Shown in pieces: positions 41,556-49,566 of a DNA stretch of 64,000 bases. The stretch is from a bacterium (lineage in GTDB: Bacteria; Patescibacteria; CPR2; UBA1875; JAJYID01): the NCBI GenBank assembly GCA_030647205.1, contig JAUSJO010000003.1, positions 1-64,000 on the forward strand. Reading direction: 5' to 3'. A model generated the notes under the pieces. The model made no database searches and was not told the origin of the DNA. It saw only the letters and a list, made by a program, of their open reading frames with translations. How positions within the stretch are numbered: position 1 is the first letter of the stretch; each line of letters starts with the position of its first letter. A program made the translations under genes and the position numbers.

Positions 41556-43118
41556 ATGAAAAAGTGGCTTTGTTATGATACAACCTTGCGTGATGGTCTT
41601 CAGGAAAACGGCCGCGAGATTACTCTTCCTGATGCTATTAAATTTGCCCAGAAGCTTGATGAAATGGGCTTTTCTTGGTGCGAAGCTGGTTTTGCAAGTA
41701 GTAGTAAGGACCAGATGGATCGGATTAAGGCTCTCATTGGATTAAATTTAAAAAATACTAAAGTCTCGGCATTTGGCAGAACCAGAAGCAAAAACGAAAC
41801 GGTTGAGAACGCAGTCGATCTAAATGCGATACTTGACTCCGGTGCAAAAACGGCAACTCTTGTGGGAAAAACAAGGAAAAGAGATGTAAAAAATTCGCTT
41901 CAGACAGATGAGAAAACAAACCTGGCGATGATTGCGGAAAGTATTCATTATCTAAAGTCTAAAGGATTAGGCGTAATATTTGATGCCGAGCATTTTTTCG
42001 ATGGTATGAGAGAGGATAAAGATTTTACTTTAAAAACAGTTGAGACTGCACTTGCGGCCGGCTCTGACTGGATAGTTTTGTGTGATACAAATGGCGCCTC
42101 TACTGTAGATTTTGTTCAGGACTGTATTCAAAATGCGGCGAAAACCATCCCAATCTTGAAAATTGGGGCGCACTTCCATAATGATCGCGGACGAGGCATT
42201 GCTTGTGCTGAAACCGCGTATAAGTGCGGTATCCGTCATATCCAGGGAACCATCAACGGTTACGGTGAGAGATGCGGGAACACAGACCTCTCTACTCTGA
42301 TCCCGAATCTTTATTTTGACGAGAACGCGGCTTGCTTAAAAGATGGAAAACTCGACCAGCTCTCTCGCCTATCCCATATGACAGCGGAGTTTTTGAACGC
42401 ACACCATAGAAGCAACCATCCTTGGGTTGGTACTCTTTCCGGATATACCGAGGCCGGTATGCATACGTCTGGTATGCTTCGAGATCCTAAATCATATATT
42501 CATGCGGACTTAAGTAAGGTTGGAAATCGCGCTTCTTTTGGGGTTTCTGAGCAGTCCGGCAAGTCGAGTATAGTGGTTAAGTCAAAGGAACTTGGATTTA
42601 ATCTAAATAAAGATGAGATAGCAAAACTAGCAAGACTTCACACTGAAATGTTGCATGCCGGTTACAGTTTTGCGGGAGCAGATGCATCCTTTTATCTTTT
42701 AGTATTGAAGGCGCTGGGCAAAAATCACAAAGGTGAAATATTTGACTCAGGTAAGTGGGAAATCGTTTCTTCAGGAAATGGAGAAAAGGTTGCAACAAAG
42801 GCAAAAATTGAGGCAATACTAAACAAAGAAAAGATTTTTTCAAGCAGTGAGGGAAAAGGACCGGTAGATGCCCTAAACTCTGCCCTTGCCAAAATTCTTC
42901 CTAAATTCTATTCAAATTTACCAACGTTCTGCCTTACGGACTATCGGGTGAAAATCATAAATCCGGATGCCGGTACCGGAGCAAAAGTAAGGGTTATCAT
43001 CGAGTCGTCAAACAGTGAAGAGACTTGGGCAACGGTTGGGGTCCACGAAAACATCATCCAGGCTTCATGGTTTGCACTTGAGCAGTCAATCGCCTATATA
43101 CTTTATAAAACTAAATAA
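41556..43118 (+). CDS. Citramalate / 2-isopropylmalate synthase family enzyme
   Basis: 520-residue acyl-CoA aldolase-type enzyme. The HMGL-like TIM barrel has DTTLRDGLQE (8-17), the metal-binding HFHNDRGRG and the flexible NGYGERCGN motif. A C-terminal LeuA-type regulatory domain (about 400-515) is present. The layout and DTTLRDG-xQ-xx-G start fit the citramalate synthase branch (CimA type 2) that feeds isoleucine synthesis. No leu/ilv genes are nearby, so the physiological role is open. No strong ribosome-binding site. Confidence 0.88.
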   Translation: MKKWLCYDTTLRDGLQENGREITLPDAIKFAQKLDEMGFSWCEAGFASSSKDQMDRIKALIGLNLKNTKVSAFGRTRSKNETVENAVDLNAILDSGAKTATLVGKTRKRDVKNSLQTDEKTNLAMIAESIHYLKSKGLGVIFDAEHFFDGMREDKDFTLKTVETALAAGSDWIVLCDTNGASTVDFVQDCIQNAAKTIPILKIGAHFHNDRGRGIACAETAYKCGIRHIQGTINGYGERCGNTDLSTLIPNLYFDENAACLKDGKLDQLSRLSHMTAEFLNAHHRSNHPWVGTLSGYTEAGMHTSGMLRDPKSYIHADLSKVGNRASFGVSEQSGKSSIVVKSKELGFNLNKDEIAKLARLHTEMLHAGYSFAGADASFYLLVLKALGKNHKGEIFDSGKWEIVSSGNGEKVATKAKIEAILNKEKIFSSSEGKGPVDALNSALAKILPKFYSNLPTFCLTDYRVKIINPDAGTGAKVRVIIESSNSEETWATVGVHENIIQASWFALEQSIAYILYKTK

Positions 43119-43120
43119 AA

Positions 43121-43153
43121 AAGAGGGCGTCAATTAAAGCCCCTCTTTTTTTA
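43121..43153. terminator. Shared bidirectional terminator
   Basis: AAAGAGGGC ... GCCCCTCTTT with T-runs on both strands, between convergent genes. Confidence 0.8.
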
Positions 43154-43167
43154 TGATTCCTTTTTGT

Positions 43168-43350
43168 CTATTTTGCAGTTCTTCCAGTCTTCATATAAAG
43201 TGCATATAGTACCATACCAATTGATACAGTTGTCCACTGGCTAGATGCCAGCCAAATATCGCTGCCGGTAAAAGCGCCATAAGCTGCTAGTACTAAGCCG
43301 GCAAAAGATAAAACAAATAAATAGTCTGCATATTTTGCTAGTTCTTTCAT
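43168..43350 (-). CDS. Small two-span membrane protein
   Basis: 60 residues with two hydrophobic helices (about 9-26 and 35-53). GGGGAGGTGAT gives a strong translation start. It is a single transcription unit, converging on the citramalate synthase gene. Family not recognised. Confidence 0.65.
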   Translation of the reverse strand: MKELAKYADYLFVLSFAGLVLAAYGAFTGSDIWLASSQWTTVSIGMVLYALYMKTGRTAK

Positions 43351-43514
43351 TTTCTCATCACCTCCCCTCTGTACATAAGGATAATAACATTTTTATACTT
43401 TTGCAATATCTTTACCAAGGATACCTAACGATCTCAATTTTTGTAGTAAACCGTATTTATTTATTCGCTTTTTCAGCTTTAAAATGTATGTAGAAAAAAG
43501 GTATAATTGATTTT

Positions 43515-44087
43515 ATGAAAATGTATTTACTGCGGCACGGAGAAACCGAAGAAGCAAAGAAAAATGTTATTCTTGGGCATCTTCCGGGCACCTTGACGCA
43601 AGACGGTAAAAGATACGCCTACAGGGCTGGAGAACTAATCAATCATCTACCCGTTCCCCCGGATATTATAATAGCAAGTGGCTTAAAGAGGGCTAAAGAC
43701 ACAGCCGAAATTATCGGCCAAGTTACAAAAATAACAGTCAAGTTTGATGCTCTTCTTAAGGAGCGCAAAGGCGGTGATATTGAGGGAATGAGTGATGATC
43801 AGATAGATTGGGAAAAATACGAAAGCGAAACTCAAGAATATAGAAAACACAAAAACGGTGAGAGTTTCGTGGAGGTTAGAGAAAGGGTTGATGATTTTTT
43901 AAAGAAAATTCCAAAGGATTCCAAGCAAACTATAGCTATAGTATCTCATAGTGTTGTAATTGCGATGATTATCTCTTCTGTATTAGGTTGGGGATACGAA
44001 AAATCATTGGATTTTAAGTTTGATGATTCAGTTATACTGCTAGATACAAAAAGAAAGGAAATAGCTCTAGTCCCTTTGATAGAATAA
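43515..44087 (+). CDS. Histidine phosphatase family protein
   Basis: 190-residue phosphoglycerate mutase-like phosphatase. LRHGE (6-10) contains the phosphorylated His8; the second catalytic histidine is in IVSHSVV (about 147), and Arg residues in ASGLKRAKDTA and LKERKGGDIEGM complete the site. Substrate unknown: candidates are sugar phosphates or nucleotides. TATAAT lies just upstream; the ribosome-binding site is poor. Confidence 0.9.
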   Translation: MKMYLLRHGETEEAKKNVILGHLPGTLTQDGKRYAYRAGELINHLPVPPDIIIASGLKRAKDTAEIIGQVTKITVKFDALLKERKGGDIEGMSDDQIDWEKYESETQEYRKHKNGESFVEVRERVDDFLKKIPKDSKQTIAIVSHSVVIAMIISSVLGWGYEKSLDFKFDDSVILLDTKRKEIALVPLIE

Positions 44088-44093
44088 GAGGTA

Positions 44094-44903
44094 TTATTTT
44101 ATGCCTAGCTCTCTAGCATACTTTATTTGTGTTAACTCCTCAGCCTTTTTACCCGCCAAGTTATTACCCTTGAATGTTTGAATAGTTTTAATCTCTTCTA
44201 TATCTATAGCGACCCTGCTTTCAGAGGCAAATATCAGGCCAGGTTCACGGACTTCTCCTTTGCATGGACCGCCTGTGATGAAACACTTACGGGCATCCAT
44301 GATGACCAGATCCGGTTGATATAGTAAATTCATCTCAACTGCTTTTTCAGATATTTTTCCCATATGCAGTTTGATGCGTTCTATCGGTTTCATGAATCCG
44401 ACAACCAGTTTGAGGGCTCCTGTAAAGTTTGCCATAGAATGGGTCTTAGCGCATGGAAGCAAAATAATCTTGTCTACCTCGTCCATTATTTTCGGGAAAG
44501 AAACAGACTTTTGATACTTTGCTCCAGGTATTTTTCTAGTTATCCATTCATGTTCATCAAATATCATTATTTCAGGAGGTTTAGATAGCTTCTCTAGGTC
44601 ATATACGCCGCCTTCTGTGAGGGTTTTCTTGGTTGTGATTGTGTGGTTCTTGATGGTAAATGTTGAACTCTCTCCCACTATAACTTTCTCTGCTCCGGCT
44701 TCATACACCAGCTCTACTATTGCTTTCAAAAAATCCGGCGCCGTGGATGCGGGGCTTTCATCTGCTGTGTTATAGTTTGGCTTGATAAGAACCGACTCAC
44801 CGGATTTTATAAATTTCTCAAATCCGCCAAGGCCGTTAACTACCTCTCGTACAGATTCTTTTAGATTATCCTCAGCTTTTATCTTGCTGACTTTTTGACT
44901 CAT
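44094..44903 (-). CDS. DUF362 domain protein
   Basis: 269 residues from the ATG at 44903, which follows GAAGGAAA; an ATG 20 codons upstream is less likely. DUF362 features include VLIKPNYNTADESPASTAPD and a metal-binding PCAKTHSMANFTGALKLVVG stretch. Some family members carry ferredoxin-like clusters, but this one has no CxxC array. Function is not established. Ends six bases from the convergent phosphatase gene. Confidence 0.82.
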   Translation of the reverse strand: MSQKVSKIKAEDNLKESVREVVNGLGGFEKFIKSGESVLIKPNYNTADESPASTAPDFLKAIVELVYEAGAEKVIVGESSTFTIKNHTITTKKTLTEGGVYDLEKLSKPPEIMIFDEHEWITRKIPGAKYQKSVSFPKIMDEVDKIILLPCAKTHSMANFTGALKLVVGFMKPIERIKLHMGKISEKAVEMNLLYQPDLVIMDARKCFITGGPCKGEVREPGLIFASESRVAIDIEEIKTIQTFKGNNLAGKKAEELTQIKYARELGIK

Positions 44904-44962
44904 TGTTTCCTTCGGTTTAATATGGCGTGTGCAGCTCCTTAGCCATTTTAGCATGGAAATCA

Positions 44963-44991
44963 TTGAGTTAAAGCATGTTTTGTGTTAATAT
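44963..44991 (+). promoter_or_regulatory. Promoter of the 104-residue gene
   Basis: TTGAGT and TAATAT with a 17-base spacer, plus strand. Confidence 0.55.
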
Positions 44992-45042
44992 AACCTTCTT
45001 GGATGGATCTTTAAACATCAATCACGATCTTTGGAGGAGAAC

Positions 45043-45357
45043 ATGGTTGAGCCAAAGTATACAACAGAAGTAGGCAACTACATTATCGTCAGCTTGACGG
45101 GAATGCACCGCACCTATATTGCCGAGGTTACCAAGGCCGAACCTCTTCGGCTCAAAGTCATGGAAAGAGGGCCACTAGCTCACTTGAAGGAAGAGGATTT
45201 TATCGTTCAGCAGGATGAGACTATCCAGTTGCAAGAGGGAAATAGTGATCTCCTCTTCAAGATCATGGGCGAGAGGAAGCTTTATACGGGGCTTGAGAGC
45301 ATGAATGTTATAGATGGTAAACTTCATGAAATCCTACCCAAGATGCCCGTGGCTTAG
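45043..45357 (+). CDS. Hypothetical 104-residue protein
   Basis: Starts at MVEPKYTTEVGNYI after GGAGGAG; an ATG four codons upstream overlaps that site and is unlikely. The protein is a small, soluble, beta-rich protein without cysteines. Followed by a terminator. Base composition is richer in GC than its neighbours, which might indicate transfer. No family recognised. Confidence 0.6.
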   Translation: MVEPKYTTEVGNYIIVSLTGMHRTYIAEVTKAEPLRLKVMERGPLAHLKEEDFIVQQDETIQLQEGNSDLLFKIMGERKLYTGLESMNVIDGKLHEILPKMPVA

Positions 45358-45368
45358 AGATGTCCAAC

Positions 45369-45396
45369 AAAAGGCGACCATTTTTGGCCGCCTTTT
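45369..45396 (+). terminator. Intrinsic terminator
   Basis: AAAAGGCG ... CGCCTTTT with T-run after the 104-residue gene. Confidence 0.7.
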
Positions 45397-45433
45397 CTCT
45401 CTTTGAAAACTAGTAAGGAGGAGGAATTCGAAC

Positions 45434-46015
45434 TTATATTTCTTTGAGTTCTTGCCATACAAAATAAGTTGTTAGGTTTTTCCCTTTCTCAACATATCCT
45501 TCTGGTTTAAAGTCTTGTTGGCTGATAGTTGCTTCGAATATATGGAAAATATACTTTGTTAATAATCCGGGATAGCTTTTTGACTCTCTTTCTACAATTT
45601 TATCTTCTTTTGATTTAATATCCGTTAAAGAAGATATACCCAGCTCTTCTTCTATGCCTCTCTCCAGAGCCTCTTGTGCACTCTCCTTGGGTTTCATTTT
45701 TTCGCCGATAGATGTGTCTATGTGTCTCTCCCTTTCCCTACCATCATTGAAAACTTGCTTATCTTCAACCAGTTTGAACTTCTTGCCCGTAGCCGCATCA
45801 TTATAAAGTATGTCTGCCTTCACAATATTAGATATTCTAGATATCTCACCATTATGATCAACTGCCAACTCAGCTTCTCCATCTCTTACCTCGTCTACCA
45901 GATTTTCAAGCGATTTGGAACATCCTTTTCCCCATTGAGTTATATCTACCCCATGGTTTAGGAGTGTTTCTCTTATTTCTTCTATTCTGTTGTTTTCCTC
46001 AGAGGTTTCTTTCAT
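45434..46015 (-). CDS. NUDIX-like hydrolase
   Basis: 193 residues. The NUDIX-like helix is KESAQEALERGIEEELGI (about 127-144). It matches the box Ex7REUxEExGU except that RE is RG and the spacing to the first glycine is one residue longer. The first 60 residues (EIRETLLNHGVDITQWGKG) form an additional small domain. Substrate unknown; the altered box may reduce activity. The transcript start may be only a few bases from the ATG (TGATATAAT lies 10-18 bases upstream). Confidence 0.78.
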   Translation of the reverse strand: MKETSEENNRIEEIRETLLNHGVDITQWGKGCSKSLENLVDEVRDGEAELAVDHNGEISRISNIVKADILYNDAATGKKFKLVEDKQVFNDGRERERHIDTSIGEKMKPKESAQEALERGIEEELGISSLTDIKSKEDKIVERESKSYPGLLTKYIFHIFEATISQQDFKPEGYVEKGKNLTTYFVWQELKEI

Positions 46016-46135
46016 AAATAAATTATATCATAAATAAAAATAATACCTACGCGAGGCATTTATTTTAGTTTGGTTCAGCACGACGCTCGAGAACATTATA
46101 GCATTAATTTGATGAAAAATCGTCATATATAGCAA

Positions 46136-46185
46136 TTTTTGTAACATTGTATGATGAAGGAGCTTGACCTTTATTATAAAGTGTA
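46136..46185 (+). promoter_or_regulatory. Shared 50-bp upstream element, copy 1
   Basis: Conserved blocks TTTTTGTAACAT, TGAAG and AGCTTGACCTTTATTATAAA. The same blocks with the same spacing stand before the YggT gene (47865-47914). It contains the palindrome CTTTATTATAAAG. Confidence 0.7.
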
Positions 46186-46250
46186 AGCAACTTGGTTGTG
46201 GGCAAATTATTAAAGAAAGATTTTAAATTTTAATTATGGAGGAATGAAAT

Positions 46251-47222
46251 ATGAAGATATTTAATAATATTTTGGGAATATCAGCTTTATTCGCTGCCAT
46301 TATACTCGGTCTGACCGGGCCGACTAACACGCTTGCAGCTACTTCACCTACATTGGGCGCATCGGAAAGTTACTCTGTTCTGGCTGGCTCAATAGTGACT
46401 AATACCGGTGCTACTACTATGCCCGGAAACTTGGGTATCAGTCCGAGCGTTGGAGTACCACCGCATTTTACCGGTTTTCCTCCGGGTGTTGTCGGTCCTC
46501 CGGGTGCGATACACGATGCTGACGCGGACGCCGGGTTAGCCCAAGCTGATAACACCACCGTGTTTGGCGTCCTTAGTGCGGGATCGAATGCAGCTTGTAA
46601 TGTTACTTATGCTGGCACCCAGGATCTAGCCGGATTGAGCTTGATACCAGGTGTCTATTGCGCTGATGTTTTCCAGTTATCCGGGACGCTTACTTTGAAT
46701 GCTCAGGGCGACGCCAATGGGGTCTGGATTTTCCGTACTGCCGCAGAAGCTGCTGCTCTCACTACAACGCCTGGAGTTGGTGCGAATGTTCAGTTTCTTG
46801 ATGGCATTGGTTCACCCTGTAATGTTTGGTGGAAGGTTGCAAGCTCTGCGACGATAGGTTCAGGGACTGCGTTTGTGGGAAATATCCTAGCGCTCACGAG
46901 CATTAGCTTTGGCACCGGTGCAACATTGAGCGGTCGAGCCATGGCACAAACCGGTGCGGTTACACTTGATACAAATATCATTACTAACCCTATATGTGCT
47001 GCAGTTACCCCTCCTGGCGGGACCCCAACCGGTGGTACACCGGCTGGCAATACTCTTTCTAGCGGAACCTCAACTGATACTGGTTCATCTTCTACTGCAG
47101 TGCCAAGCCTACCCGATACAGGGGCTGGTAATAGCACTTCATGGAAGGACATTGCTATATTAGCTGGTATTTTTATGGCCTCGATGCTGGTGGTTATAAC
47201 CCAAAGAAAAAAGACAACTTAG
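46251..47222 (+). CDS. Ice-binding-like (DUF3494) surface protein with LPDTG anchor
   Basis: 323 residues: signal peptide (1-29), a DUF3494 beta-solenoid domain (about 34-250, with LGASESYSVLAGS and GVYCADVFQLSG), a Gly/Thr/Ser-rich stalk, the sortase signal LPDTG (287-291), a membrane helix and a basic end (QRKKTT). Family members bind ice or act as adhesins. The sortase gene starts 12 bases after its stop, which supports wall anchoring. GGAGG precedes the ATG. Confidence 0.93.
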   Translation: MKIFNNILGISALFAAIILGLTGPTNTLAATSPTLGASESYSVLAGSIVTNTGATTMPGNLGISPSVGVPPHFTGFPPGVVGPPGAIHDADADAGLAQADNTTVFGVLSAGSNAACNVTYAGTQDLAGLSLIPGVYCADVFQLSGTLTLNAQGDANGVWIFRTAAEAAALTTTPGVGANVQFLDGIGSPCNVWWKVASSATIGSGTAFVGNILALTSISFGTGATLSGRAMAQTGAVTLDTNIITNPICAAVTPPGGTPTGGTPAGNTLSSGTSTDTGSSSTAVPSLPDTGAGNSTSWKDIAILAGIFMASMLVVITQRKKTT

Positions 47223-47234
47223 TCCGTATAAACT

Positions 47235-47849
47235 ATGAAATCGAAAATATTATCAAAGAATATAGAGCTGCCAGTTTCCCTTCTGGTTTTAGCATTCTTT
47301 GCGGTACTTATTTTCTATTTTATTCCTGAAAGACCAGTTCAGAGTGACCCGGTAACAAACATTGAAAATGCCATTGTTACTCCAAAACAAGAACAAGCGA
47401 GTTCCGGGTTGCCAGTGCGTCTCAAGATTCCAAGTGTCAATGTTGATGCGACGATAGACCAGATGGGCATTACACCAAGCGGAGCCATGGAAGTACCTAG
47501 TGGAGCTCGGAATGTAGGTTGGTTCAAGCTCGGACCACGCCCGGGTGATAAGGGCAGTGCGGTTATTGATGGACACTATGGTCGCTGGGCAAATGGAGAT
47601 GGATCTGTATTTGACGATTTAAATAAGTTGAAAAAGGGAGATAAAGTATATGTCGAAGATGAAAAAGGAATAACATATACTTTTCTGGTGCGAGAATTTC
47701 GGGATTACGATCCGAAAGCGGACGCTTCCAGTGTTTTTGTCTCAAATGACGGGAAGTCACACTTAAATATTATTACTTGCGAGGGAGTTTGGAATAAAGT
47801 TTCAAAAAGTTATTCTGAACGACTAGTAGTATTTACTGATAAAGAATAG
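47235..47849 (+). CDS. Sortase, class F-like
   Basis: 204-residue transpeptidase that joins LPXTG proteins to the cell surface. An N-terminal membrane helix (about 12-31) precedes the beta barrel (about 58-204). Catalytic residues are His114 (DGHYG), Cys182 (IITCEG) and Arg196 (SERLVV). The domain is short, like class E/F enzymes. It follows its likely substrate gene by 12 bases in one operon. A second candidate substrate is the LPVSG protein at 9915-11087. Confidence 0.92.
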   Translation: MKSKILSKNIELPVSLLVLAFFAVLIFYFIPERPVQSDPVTNIENAIVTPKQEQASSGLPVRLKIPSVNVDATIDQMGITPSGAMEVPSGARNVGWFKLGPRPGDKGSAVIDGHYGRWANGDGSVFDDLNKLKKGDKVYVEDEKGITYTFLVREFRDYDPKADASSVFVSNDGKSHLNIITCEGVWNKVSKSYSERLVVFTDKE

Positions 47850-47864
47850 CACCATACATAATAG

Positions 47865-47914
47865 TTTTTGTAACATAGCACAATGAAGAAGCTTGACCTT
47901 TATTATAAAGTGTA
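47865..47914 (+). promoter_or_regulatory. Shared 50-bp upstream element, copy 2
   Basis: Same blocks as 46136-46185 (TTTTTGTAACAT, TGAAG, AGCTTGACCTTTATTATAAA), 45 bases before the YggT start. Confidence 0.7.
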
Positions 47915-47958
47915 GCTAGTTTTATTTAGGGTAAATATTTAAAAGCAAGGAGAGAATG

Positions 47959-48339
47959 ATGGAAAAAGATACAAGAGAAACGGTAACTACTCGAGAAAAT
48001 AATGTTAACCCAGCAAAAAGAGACGCAACAGGTTCTCAGACGATTGCGTATTTGATATATTTCCTCTTTGGAGCGTTGGAAATACTTCTAGTTTTCAGGT
48101 TTGTTCTCAAGTTGTTAGGGGCGAGTCTTTCAAGCGGCTTTGTAAGTTCAATATACGATATATCCAGAATTTTCATCTTACCTTTTGAGGGGATATTTCG
48201 TACGGGGACTACACAGGGAGCAGAAACAACTGCGGTTTTTGAGCCAGCAACACTGGTTGCAATCATAGTATACGCTGTTTTAGCGTGGGGGATCGTTAAG
48301 CTAATAAGTATATTCTCAGGCGAAAGGCAAGCTTCTTAG
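47959..48339 (+). CDS. YggT family membrane protein
   Basis: 126 residues: a disordered N-terminus (1-25), then the YggT fold with two hydrophobic regions (about 30-55 and 90-115) and the conserved LLGASLSSGFVSSIYDISR region. The family is linked to osmotic tolerance and cell-division or membrane functions. I use the second of two adjacent ATGs because AAGGAG is six bases before it. The upstream element is shared with the sortase operon. Confidence 0.85.
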   Translation: MEKDTRETVTTRENNVNPAKRDATGSQTIAYLIYFLFGALEILLVFRFVLKLLGASLSSGFVSSIYDISRIFILPFEGIFRTGTTQGAETTAVFEPATLVAIIVYAVLAWGIVKLISIFSGERQAS

Positions 48340-48414
48340 CTTGTTTGATATGTTCGGCTTTGTCGACCAGATGGTTCTGTCTTATTAATGTATTAGACAC
48401 GTCGAGCGCTACAT

Positions 48415-48429
48415 GCGCTCGTCTTGGTT
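48415..48429. repeat. 15-base direct repeat, distal copy
   Basis: GCGCTCGTCTTGGTT, identical to 49033-49047 at the tRNA-Gln 3' end; the two copies bracket the GNAT gene. Confidence 0.6.
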
Positions 48430-48471
48430 GCAGCACTCCGCCCTAGAATCCTAAGGGCAATTTTTCGACTT

Positions 48472-48963
48472 CTAACTCAGATACTTTAGTAAAAAGACAG
48501 CAGAATTGTTGCTGCCATATTGGTAGTCTTTTACCCAGCCAGCATCAGAATACCCATTTTTCTGATAAAAACTCACAACCTTGTCATCACCCTTATTAGT
48601 ATATACAAACATCTTCAGTGCACCTTTATCAATTGCTTGTTTTTCAATTTCTTTTAACAGTAGCGTTCCGACGCCTTGTCCGGTCATGTTGGGGTCGACA
48701 GCCATTATTATAATAACCCACTTTTCTAAGCCTTCCTTACCGTTTATAGGGCTTTCCTGCTGGGAATAAACAAACCCAAGCAAATTTCCTTCGCCAGAAA
48801 CTGCTTTAACACAAATACCCCGTTGGGTTTCAATAGCAGTTTTCATCTCTTTGAATGAAAACCACTCAGTGACGTCAGAGTCGGCAGAGGATTGAAAAGC
48901 TTTGCCAGAAAGGATCTCGAGATCCTTGGTACCATCTTTATATTGAAATAGTTCAGTTCTCAT
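48472..48963 (-). CDS. GNAT family acetyltransferase
   Basis: 163 residues from the ATG at 48963. The acetyl-CoA site is VDPNMTGQGVGTLLLKEIEKQA (V/I-x-x-x-x-Q/R-x-x-G-x-G/A pattern), with GNLLGFVYSQQE and FYQKNGY on either side. Substrate unknown. No strong ribosome-binding site; a GTG six codons upstream is an alternative start. It is bracketed by a 15-base direct repeat, one copy of which includes the tRNA-Gln end. Confidence 0.88.
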   Translation of the reverse strand: MRTELFQYKDGTKDLEILSGKAFQSSADSDVTEWFSFKEMKTAIETQRGICVKAVSGEGNLLGFVYSQQESPINGKEGLEKWVIIIMAVDPNMTGQGVGTLLLKEIEKQAIDKGALKMFVYTNKGDDKVVSFYQKNGYSDAGWVKDYQYGSNNSAVFLLKYLS

Positions 48964-49042
48964 GTATAAATTCTGCCACACTAGCCAAATTAGTTCTTAA
49001 TTATAAGGGTATAGGTATTACGCTCACCTATAGCGCTCGTCT

Positions 49043-49116
49043 TGGTTCGGGAGGAGGGATTCGAACCCCCGATCATGGGACCAGAACCCATTGCCTTACC
49101 GCTTGGCTACTCCCGA
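49043..49116 (-). tRNA. tRNA-Gln (anticodon CUG)
   Basis: Acceptor TCGGGAG/CTCCCGA, discriminator A and encoded CCA. D arm GCC-AAGCGGTAA-GGC, anticodon stem ATGGG/CCCAT with loop TTCTGGT, so the anticodon is CTG. T loop TTCGAAT on a GGGGG/CCCTC stem. The GCCAAGCGGTAAGGCA block matches bacterial tRNA-Gln. Confidence 0.93.
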
Positions 49117-49239
49117 ACGACCGTATTATTTTATCATTTTTATGATCATTTCTCAACTCCTTGACCATAAGGGCTAAGTGTAGTAATATATTCCTTACCT
49201 AGACCTGTTATATCGACCTTTGGGGAAAGAGGTTGGCAC

Positions 49240-49497
49240 ATGGCAAAGCGTAAAACTGTTCTATTATGGATAAGCAGAGATGCTTTCCAATCTGAACTCT
49301 CGCAAAACACTAGGAGGATCCTAAGAAAGCTGTGCGTAGTCTGCAAAAAAGACACGCACCCGGATTCAGTAAAGCTGACCTTCAAAGGCGTAAGGGTCAG
49401 CAAAACCACAAATGATGATTTCCGTATCGAAACCGGCAGGAGAAGGCAAAGGCATATTATCATTCCGCGCCGTTTTGTTATGGAGTCATCGCTTTAG
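49240..49497 (+). CDS. Hypothetical small basic protein
   Basis: 85 residues, strongly basic (MAKRKTVLLWISRD..., GRRRQRHIIIPRR), with a CVVC pair. AGAGG lies eight bases before the ATG. The antisense frame is hydrophobic and lacks a ribosome-binding site, so I prefer this strand. No family recognised; nucleic-acid binding is plausible. Confidence 0.45.
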   Translation: MAKRKTVLLWISRDAFQSELSQNTRRILRKLCVVCKKDTHPDSVKLTFKGVRVSKTTNDDFRIETGRRRQRHIIIPRRFVMESSL

Positions 49498-49566
49498 CGA
49501 GAACATTACGTTACGTTTGTATGAAACCATTAGGTCTGGGTAAGGCCGTCCAAGCACTTGGACGGC

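Noticed and set aside
49146..49463. 105-codon minus-strand frame opposite the small basic protein
   Set aside because: Hydrophobic by composition, no ribosome-binding site, and the plus-strand frame has a better start.
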